NCBI RefSeq assembly: GCF_048128805.1 | Contig: NC_136008.1 | Span: 15,789,572-15,853,571 of the forward strand | DNA: 64,000 nucleotides | DNA from: Centroberyx gerrardi | Taxonomy: Eukaryota > Chordata > Actinopteri > Beryciformes > Berycidae | Reading direction: 5' to 3' | Part shown: positions 38,101 to 47,100 of the stretch, piece after piece | Layout of the letters: every line of letters begins with the position of its first letter | Numbering within the stretch: position 1 is the first letter of the stretch | Notes under the pieces: model-generated | The model's input: only the letters and a program-made list of their open reading frames with translations | The model's database searches: none | Told to the model about the DNA's origin: nothing | Made by a program: the position numbers and the translations under genes

Positions 38101-41100
38101 GCTGCTCTTTTCTAACAATGTGTGAGGTTAATCCAAATGTTGAATTTTGATTTTGATACATGATAGGTGGGCACGTGTGACAGGACAAATTCTCAATGAA
38201 AACACAATTAATAGACAATTACAGAGGCCGAACAAATATAGGGGCTTTTGTTATCATAAGCATACTGGTTACAATTTACATAAATAAACATTGAGAGGCT
38301 GGGCAGTGAGAGGCCTGTTTCAGCCATTCCAAAATACACAGGTATTAGAGGTCTGTTATTTTAAGCGTCTTTAGAATTATGTTTGATTGAAATCATCATC
38401 ACATTACTTCTCTTTTAGTCATATGGTGATGGTTTAGTTTGCCAGTAGGTAAAGTCACAGGCACTGTAGTTTTTTTACTCTCTCTTTATCTCTCTCTATC
38501 TCTCTCTCTCTCTCTCCCTCTTTCTCTGTGTCTCTCTCTCACTCTCAGGCCTCCTCTGTATTCAAGATTGTGGCGGTGGGTGTAGTGATAACCATGTAGG
38601 CTGCACTAGAGCAGGGCTTTACAAGAGAGGGAACAGTGGGGATATACAGACTGGAGTCAGAGGCCCATCCATTAACTTGACAGGGTGGAGAAGCTGCCAA
38701 GAGTATGAGCGCATGCCTTGGAGCGTGCTCCTCGATGGGCGTGTGTCTCGCTGCGCCCACACCGCCGCGGCTCCTCCGAGCACCACCGGGGCGTCTGGCC
38801 CTGGCAGAACAGCCCGTCTGTGTCCGTCTCTCCGTCTGTGTCTGGAACCACAGGGAGGCTCTGTTCGGCCCGGCTCTGATCGGCTCGGCCCCCGAACCCG
38901 AGAGAGGAGAGAGGGGGCGACATTACAGCCAAGCGCTCCCATCAGACTGTCTGCCTCGCTGCTCCCTGAGGAAATCAGTTTAACAGTCCCCAGCTCTTGG
39001 CGAGCAGAGGGAGAGGGGGTGGAGGAATAGGGAAGAGGTGTGTGTGAGAGAGGGGGATGTTACTGCCTCTCTGGGCAAGAGGGAAATCTAATAAAATTGG
39101 ACTAATGGGGGTGTGGAGTTTTAGGGGACAGAGAGTGGGTTTTGCAGGCAGGCACTGGTGGGTAGTGGTGGTGGAGATGAGGAGGATGGAATTAGATCCA
39201 CTGAGTGTTTGGCAAAGCAGCAGAGCCAAACTCCTGCTTTCAACTGCAGATGGTGAACCCATGCCGGGTTTAGAGTGAGAGTTAGGGGGCCTAGGCCCAC
39301 AAAAAATATTGCCAGGAAAGTTACAGCTTTGATTTATTATGCAATTAGAAATACTGTGTGCATACGGTACTATACATGATCACTGAACATGCTGTGCTAG
39401 CTCAGTGTTAGCAAAAGGCTGAAACAGACGGAAGCTTTAATGTTGCTCCATGGACTCTTTAATGTGAGGAGGAAGAGATGCTTCTCCATTAGAAACTGTG
39501 ATCTTTTTGCTCTTAGGCAATGACTCCACAGACTGGTTAAATCTTCCTAAACTGCAGTAAGGCGCCAGAGGGCCACAGGTCCCCTGATAGCCCACTGCTC
39601 CACTTTTAAGGGGAATAAAAGTGCTCACCCTGACCTCGCTAGGTTTGATTTACCCATCCTCAGGCGGGCGTGGTCTCTTCCCTTTGTACCTGCTCCGTGC
39701 TCTCTCTTTCTCCTCCCAGGGTTAATAGATATGAAGTCATCTGGCGAGCAGAAACCTGAGTGTGTTTTCAGGATGTGCCCAGAGCACTCACAGGAACATC
39801 ACTCAAAGGCCCCCGTGTCAGAAAGGAAGTCGCCATTAATAAATATCATTAATGGGTGATCACCTGGTAGCCCTGAAACCACATAAATGAGAGAGACCTA
39901 AAAAAAAAAAAAAAAGGAGAGGGAGTGGAGAGGTCAGGGGGCAAAGGTCTGGGAGGAGATAGCTGCCCTCTGGGCGAAAGAAGGCTGGATCAGGGGTTTT
40001 TTAACAATGGAAAATCAATAGGCTTGTTCGGTAGTTTCAGTACACTGACAGAATGCATGAAATGTAGTGTGAAATGCATGTGTTGACAGATATCGAGGCT
40101 GGTAGTTTATAGATTTATCCTGGCAGAAGCTGTCCATGTCTTCATGTTGCTAGCATGGACTATTCATCTTTTCTGCTGCTTTACTACACTACCAATCAAA
40201 CATTTGGACACACCTGATTGAATGTACTGTGGTTTTCATTACCTTAAAGCCATTTTATTCTAAAGGCTTACTTAAATGCTTGAAATTAGTTTTTTAGACA
40301 AATATAAATAGTGAAGTTGATGCCTATGTATGAATTTCTTTCCAAAGTTTTTGTCTTTCCATCAAGACAAAGGGCGGCTACTTTAAAGAATCTAAAATGT
40401 AACACTTTTTTGGTCACTGGATAAGCCCATTTGTGTTATTTCATAGTTTTGATGTCTTAACTATTATTCTAAAATGTGAAAAATAGTAAAAAAAAATAAA
40501 GATAAATTTGTGTGTCCAAACTTTTGACTGGTAGTGTATGTTGTTCCAGTCTCAGAGCGAATAACCGTGCAGCACAGACAGGGGTAGGCCAGACTCTGTG
40601 CCATCCCCCTGTGCCACCGCAGGCAAACACCTGCACTGACTTAATGACTGTTTTCTGTGGCATCCATGTTGCCGCCGGAGAAACGTATGTGTGTGTGTGT
40701 TATTAGAGGCTAATGCATGTGGTGGTTAAATCCTCATGCTTTGCACAGTCTGGGGAAATACAACCATGTGTTAAAGAGGCATTAGAGATCCTGATGAAGG
40801 TGTTTGGGAATCACAGCCCGCTCATCATCGCCCTGCTAACGTCCCTTAGTTGCGTCACTGTGGTTCTGGATACGCCGACTTAAGTTTTGGCCGAGCTGGG
40901 TTGATCTGAGCTGTGTTACAACCCCAGATGGAATTGTAGCAGGCACTTGTTCAGCAACAGTCTCAGGAATAAGCTCATATCACGGTAAGGGTTTTCTTTC
41001 TCTTCCACTGCCCCGTTCACACCCTGTCTTTAGATGTGTACCTCATTCTCTAACTATACTACTTGATGTTGTACGTGTTGATATAATAATAATTGATATA

Positions 41101-44100
41101 ATAATACCTGGCATTTATTTAAGGACTCCTCTGTCCTCTCTTGCTCTCCTTCATTGATGTTCATGTGTCATGTGGGATGGTTTTTGTTCCAGATATGCTC
41201 TCATATCTATCACTTCATCAGTACGGTTCAACAATGTTAACTTTAACCTGTGTTGCATTAAATTTTGTTTGGTGAAATCGGCATGATCTTAGGTGTTTGG
41301 GGAGCTGGTTGAAGTCGTTATGGACTTTGTCTTATTTGCTTTCACAGCTCATTGTCATTGTCCATGTTTTTGCCCTTTGTACTGTTTTTTCCTTGTATCT
41401 ATTGCGCGCTCAGCCGTACTGGTGGGGGATCCTTCTTTGAATTGGCCCGCCCAAGGTTTCTTCTATTTCTTTCCTTATAAGGGTCTAAGGGTCTAAGGTT
41501 TGTGCAGCCGCTTAGGCTTGGCTAGGCTAGGTAGGTTACGTAGGCCAGTTATGTCTTTCCAACATGCTATTTTGTGTCCTGTGCTTTGTTTGTATTGCAT
41601 CATTTTGTGTTGTATCATTTTGTTTTGTGATTGATTGTTGATTTGTTAGATCTAGGTAAGTCCTCTGAGACATGCTTGTGATGAAGGGCTATATAAATAA
41701 ACTTGACTTGAATGATGGTCTTCTCATCATGCATGGTCTTTGTATTTTTCTTTACTCTGGTAGAGCAGCCCCAGGCTCTTTGACCTGCCTCTGTACTCTG
41801 ACACTCCTGGGCCTCCTCTGATGCAGGCTAATTCAATTAATAAACAGATAGCACTGCTCTGCCAGCTGGATGCCTCTCAGAGACACTGATAAATGAGCAC
41901 TTGCCGTCCCGGGCTGATGGTGTGTGGGGAGGAGACACTAGAAGCCATCTAACCCCCCCGTCTCTCCCTCCCTCCCTCACCGCCCCCCCTTCACCTCCCT
42001 TTACCCTCCCTGTCCTACTCCCCTGACGCCTGGTTGGCAGGGAGTCAGGCAGCTCCAGCCCCAGCATCTTACTCACACACAGACAACATTAGTAGGGCTG
42101 CAAAACCAGAGTACAGAAGGCAGCGGTAGATAGGCAGGCAGCAGATTCCTGTGGCCTCTGCTCTGTTTTCAGGTGATTGCCTGCTATGATTGAGTGGCAG
42201 GAGATAGTCAAACCCTGATTGGTTTTCTCTATCACAAGGGGGAGGGCCTCACAGCCTGGTGCTGACTGACAAGCTGAAGGCTGAAGGGAAGGTGTTTGTG
42301 TGGGCTGTCAGCCTCAGATTTCATCCTCAGACACATGGAAGATGTCCTTGTCAACACTGGTGACTATTTGATTAATATCTCTAAGCTCTCATAAGTCCAT
42401 TTTCTGCTTTGGGTGCGGGCCAACTAACTATGTGATGTTTATTACAGGAATGAAAATGATGTAGTTTTTTCAACATATGCATTGTTTTTTTTTTAATGTC
42501 ATGTCCAGATATGCAGATACATAGATATGCAGTACAAACATTCAGTGCATATAAAGAGAGCTAGACAGATAGTAACAGCAGCCTTACAGTAAGTCTCAGA
42601 TCTGCCTGGTGCCCTCAGCATGTCTTGGTATGACTGTGATGCTGTGGACAGCTGCAGGCCTGAGGCAGCCCGCTGTGTGTTAGTCTAGGCTCTGTGGTAT
42701 TTTAACCCCTGTCTCAGTGGTCACAGAGAGGAAGGGCCGTGGCTCCTGAGAGATGAGCTGCAGAGGCTGTGGTAGGGACGGTTACAGGGTGCCAGAGTGT
42801 GATCAGGCAGAGTTTAAGAGTATCATAGCAGAATTAGAATGATGTTCTTTAGCATTCTTAATTAAAGACACAAGAAAAATGACGTTATATAACGCCTGAA
42901 GTGTGTTGCTGTGTCACTATGTCAGGCATCCCTTGGTATGAGAGGCAGAAACTCCACTCAGTCAAAACAGGCTTGGCAGGCTGATGGTTTCACTGCACTG
43001 GTTTCTGTGCGGCTCTCTGTATCATACGCGCTATAAATGGAAAGCGTAGTGAAGACAACCGGGCTATTGAATCGAGATATATTTTTAAATATTTGTCAGA
43101 GTATGTTGTTTCTTTGATTGTCCCACTTCTTTAATGATTCAGTGGAGCGTGCCTCGTCCCTCTTGGTAGAAAAATTTCCACTTGAGGAGGGTGTGAGAGA
43201 GGAGAGGAAGGCTGATGTTGTGCTCTGATCGTGGCCTAGCATTGTGATCCAGGCCAGCTGGCTGCCATTCCCTATGGGAATCATGAATGTGAAGGTTGTT
43301 AAAAGATATGGAGCCCTGGACACAGCCTGGACTTACTGACAGCAGCTGGGAGAAGGGGGGAGGGGAGCTCAGAGAGGAGAGCACAAGTGATCACTGGGAA
43401 AGAGAATAGAAAACTTTGAGGAATTCACAACAGTAGCCTTGAAATGAATGCCTTCATGTTTTCAGTTTGGTTGCCAACGTGTTTACTCAGTGACTACTAG
43501 CATAAAACCTGAAGAATTACATATTGGACATTGAGATTGGACTTAAAGTATTTTGTTTAAGTATTTATTCACATACAACAGCGCACCTTTTACTAACCAA
43601 GCTGTGCATTAATCAAAGCTGCCCCTATAGACTCAACACTCTCTCAACCTGTTATTCCTTAAGGTTGTTAAAATGAAAACGGAGTGATCACATGAAAGGG
43701 TGCAGACATGGCTTTTTTTTATTATGTCTAGGTCTGTTTTCAACAGATGTAGCCTGAAGACATATTTTGGCACTTGTATGTTTGGATTATGATTTTTTCT
43801 GGTCTTGGGGTTGTTTTTAAGTGATGCCCAGAAAAACAGACTCTTGAGGAGAGGTGGATCTGGTAAACACGAGGAACACAAGCGCACCTTGAGAGAGCCT
43901 CTCTCTGGTCTCCCTCCCCGGCCGCTCGGAGACACCGGCTCAGTCAGTCCTAAGTAGACCACACGGTTAAAGCAACAAACCTCCTGCTGGGTCAACAGTG
44001 AGGGAGCAGTCTGAGGCTCACACCTTGCCAGCGGGCTCATCTCTTGGGCAGACATCCAGGCAGGGCTGCTGGAGAGACACACACTTTCACATGTGCTCAG

Positions 44101-47100
44101 GAGAGGGAGAGGCTATTAGGGATATGAAGAGGATGGGCTGAGGGGGGGTGGGGGGGTGGGGGGGGGGCAATGAAAGAAGGTAAAGAAAGAGAATGACAGG
44201 AGTGAAGGAGAGACAGAGGACAGCCTAAGTGGCTTTGATCTGTTCCCCTGACATATAGATTTATGGAGCCATTCATCATCTCAAAGTCAACACATCTACC
44301 CTTACTGTAACGGCTGATAATCAGCACACTGATAGATGAGAAAATGTGCAAACTTTTTTTCCCATTCACAGTAAATGATGTTAAACCCGTGTCGACCCAT
44401 TTGTCTACACAGAGGCTGAAGGCTGCACTTTCACACCACCCGGGTGCCATCGCCAACGGCAACATGAACTCCATGGGTCACATGATGGAGATGATGTCAT
44501 CGCGGCAGGAGCAAGCGGCCCACCATCACATGCACTCACACCCGCACCAGCACCTGCAGGCCCCTCCGCATGCTTACCAGCACCATGGCCATCACCACCA
44601 CAGCCAGGGCCACGGCCAGAGTGGACACCACCACCCCCAGGCACACAACCCCCATCACAACTCCCACAATCCCCACCTGCACCCCGGTCACCCGCATCAG
44701 ACCTCGCCGCACCCTCCACTGCACTCTGGTTCACAGGTAAGCAATGGACATTCGCAGGAGAGCAGCAGTTTTAATACAGTCTCACACCGAAGCCACAAGT
44801 TCAATAACACATAAACTGCATCAAAACCACTTGTATGGCCATAAGTTATATGTGCCATGACTAAAACAAGGCAGCAGTTTAGTGGCCCTTTGAACAAACA
44901 GTTTTCAAGTCAGCTATTAGTGGTGTAGTGTAGAAGTAGGCTGAAATGATGCTTCAAATTCACTGTAAGGCACTGGTCAGACACATATTTCCCTCGCTGC
45001 AGCCTCACTGCCAAGTAGTTTCCTGGCAACCATCTCAAAGGTCATTTTTTCCTTTGAGGTTGGTCAGCTACAGGTCAGTGTCAGAGGCCTGCTGTGGAGG
45101 GAAGGGGTCACGAAGAGGCCGTAAACTGTCCAATATAAGAGATTCTCAGGACCGTCTTTTGGAAACTATGCCCCACGCCCTTCTACACTGCCAAGCTGCC
45201 ATTATGTGGCCACAACATGCTCCAGGTGTCTCAGACAGGAGGAGGTTTATAAGTGCTGGTCCTGCTGAAGAACAGACAGCCTTGGCTTAATAGCCTTGGA
45301 ACATATTAGCTGCGAAAATACTCAGATTTTGTTTTTAACTTTACTTTGGATTGAAAGTATAAAACTATTGCTCACAACGTTAAAGACATCACGACGTGAG
45401 AAACTTTGTCCTTGCATTGTCTAACGTCCTCTGCAATGCCGTACCTATTAGATGCAGGACCATTCGACATCAAGAAACGCAATTCATGTTCCAAATGTAC
45501 CATTAAGGCATTAAAACAACACTCACTGTATGCACAGCAGCCATTAAAGCGGCTTGTATTTTCCATGGTTCTCATAAAAATGGTAATGATCTGAAGGCTG
45601 AAAACACTTGACCTTGCCAAGTATATGTCAAGATCTGTCAGAGCGCGTACAGTTTTAGAAACGGGGCTTTTGACTTTGTCTGGTGGTGTTAGTCTGAGTG
45701 GAAGTGGGCGGTGGAAAACTCCCTCCTGACACCTCTTTAACAAGGTGGGTAGGCCGGTGAATCAGCCCAGTCACTCACTCACTCAGTCACTCCTGACGCC
45801 CACAGCCCAGCTAACGGGGCACGTGGCACGACCAGATGTTGTTTTTAGGGAAGTTGCCAGACATGGCATAGCTGCAGGAGGTAATGTATAGGTGCTTGTT
45901 TGGAGGCCAGCGGAGCGGTGACAGTAGACAGGTGGCTGGCTCCCGTCCAGGCCCGTCAGAACGGTTACATGTCTGGTAGATGGTGTCGGACTCTCAGGCT
46001 CTGTGCCGTCGTCCTATCAGAGATCTGAACGACCCCGGTGTCCTCTCCCTGTGTTTCAGATGTCACCTGCAGCCCAGCAGATGCAGCCCACACAGACTCT
46101 GCAGTCTCCGCCCCCCAGCGGCGGGCGCCGCAGGCGGGTAGTCGACGAGGATCCGGATGAACGCCGGCGGAAGTTTCTGGAGCGCAACAGAGCGGCGGCG
46201 ACGAGATGCAGACAGAAGAGGAAAGTGTGGGTGATGTCGTTAGAGAAGAAAGCAGAGGAGCTCACCCAGACCAACATGCAGCTTCAGGTACAAAATGAAC
46301 TTCAGGTCTTAGAATATTCATAGGGTATTTGGTATAACCCAATGATTTTCTGAACCCATACATGATCCCCGCTGCCACTCACACCAATCAGCATGCATTT
46401 TTGACCCAGTCCCTCATCTGGAACTTTATTTGTGTTGTCTCTATTTTCCTGCAAATGGCAGAAAATGGCATTAAGTTGTTTGGTAATAGGTTGAAGTCAA
46501 ACACGAGTGGCCACAGACTTCAACTTCAACTTCCATAGCTGAATGGGCTTCCACCAATATGCAAACAATCTAATACATATAAAAGTATATTCTCTGAAAT
46601 TCTGTTTTTTATATTTTCACCAATTTAATGTTTGATAAACACACTATCAATGAATCATGTTTAAGATAAAGAGCTCATCTCTTGTATAATGTTTGCACTT
46701 ATATTAAACCTAGTTGTAATAGGAATGCACAATGATTATAGTGAGGTTTTTAATCAAACGCCACCAGTGATTTTACTGTTAAAATCTGCTTAGTGCAATA
46801 ATACTAGTACTGTAGTTATTAAGTAATTAGTGATGATCAATTAGTCTGCCTTAATCATGGATTCACTGGTGCAAAGTGTGAAAATGGTTCTGTGTTAATG
46901 ACTAGGATTTGTCTTGCATTTCAGAACGAAGTCACCATGCTAAAGAACGAGGTGACCCAACTCAAGCAGCTTCTCCTCACCCACAAGGACTGTCCCATCA
47001 CCACTATGCAGAAAGAATCCCAAGGTTACCTCAGTGAGTAGCTCAGACACGAACACGCATGCACACACACTCAAAGTTTTACCAAAACACACCTTCATCT

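Larger units (their letters stand above)
32598..44412 (+). other. creb5: creb5 intron 7 (11.8 kb)
   Basis: Large intron carrying CA repeats at 32627-32665, 35116-35141 and 35227-35244, a CpG-rich patch at 33900-34120, homeobox-motif-rich patches at 34480-34620 and 39720-39880, a 78-bp duplicated segment at 38543-38620, a Tc1/mariner MITE at 40187-40536 and a retroelement tail at 41400-41712. No other gene is recognisable. Confidence 0.6.

Noticed and set aside
43633..44082. 149-codon minus-strand frame in creb5 intron 7
   Set aside because: No family resemblance, and it overlaps low-complexity sequence; treated as chance.
44405..44734. Minus-strand frame opposite creb5 exon 8
   Set aside because: Antisense of a His-codon-rich exon stays open because the CAC/CAT reverse is GTG/ATG; no family match, no splice logic.
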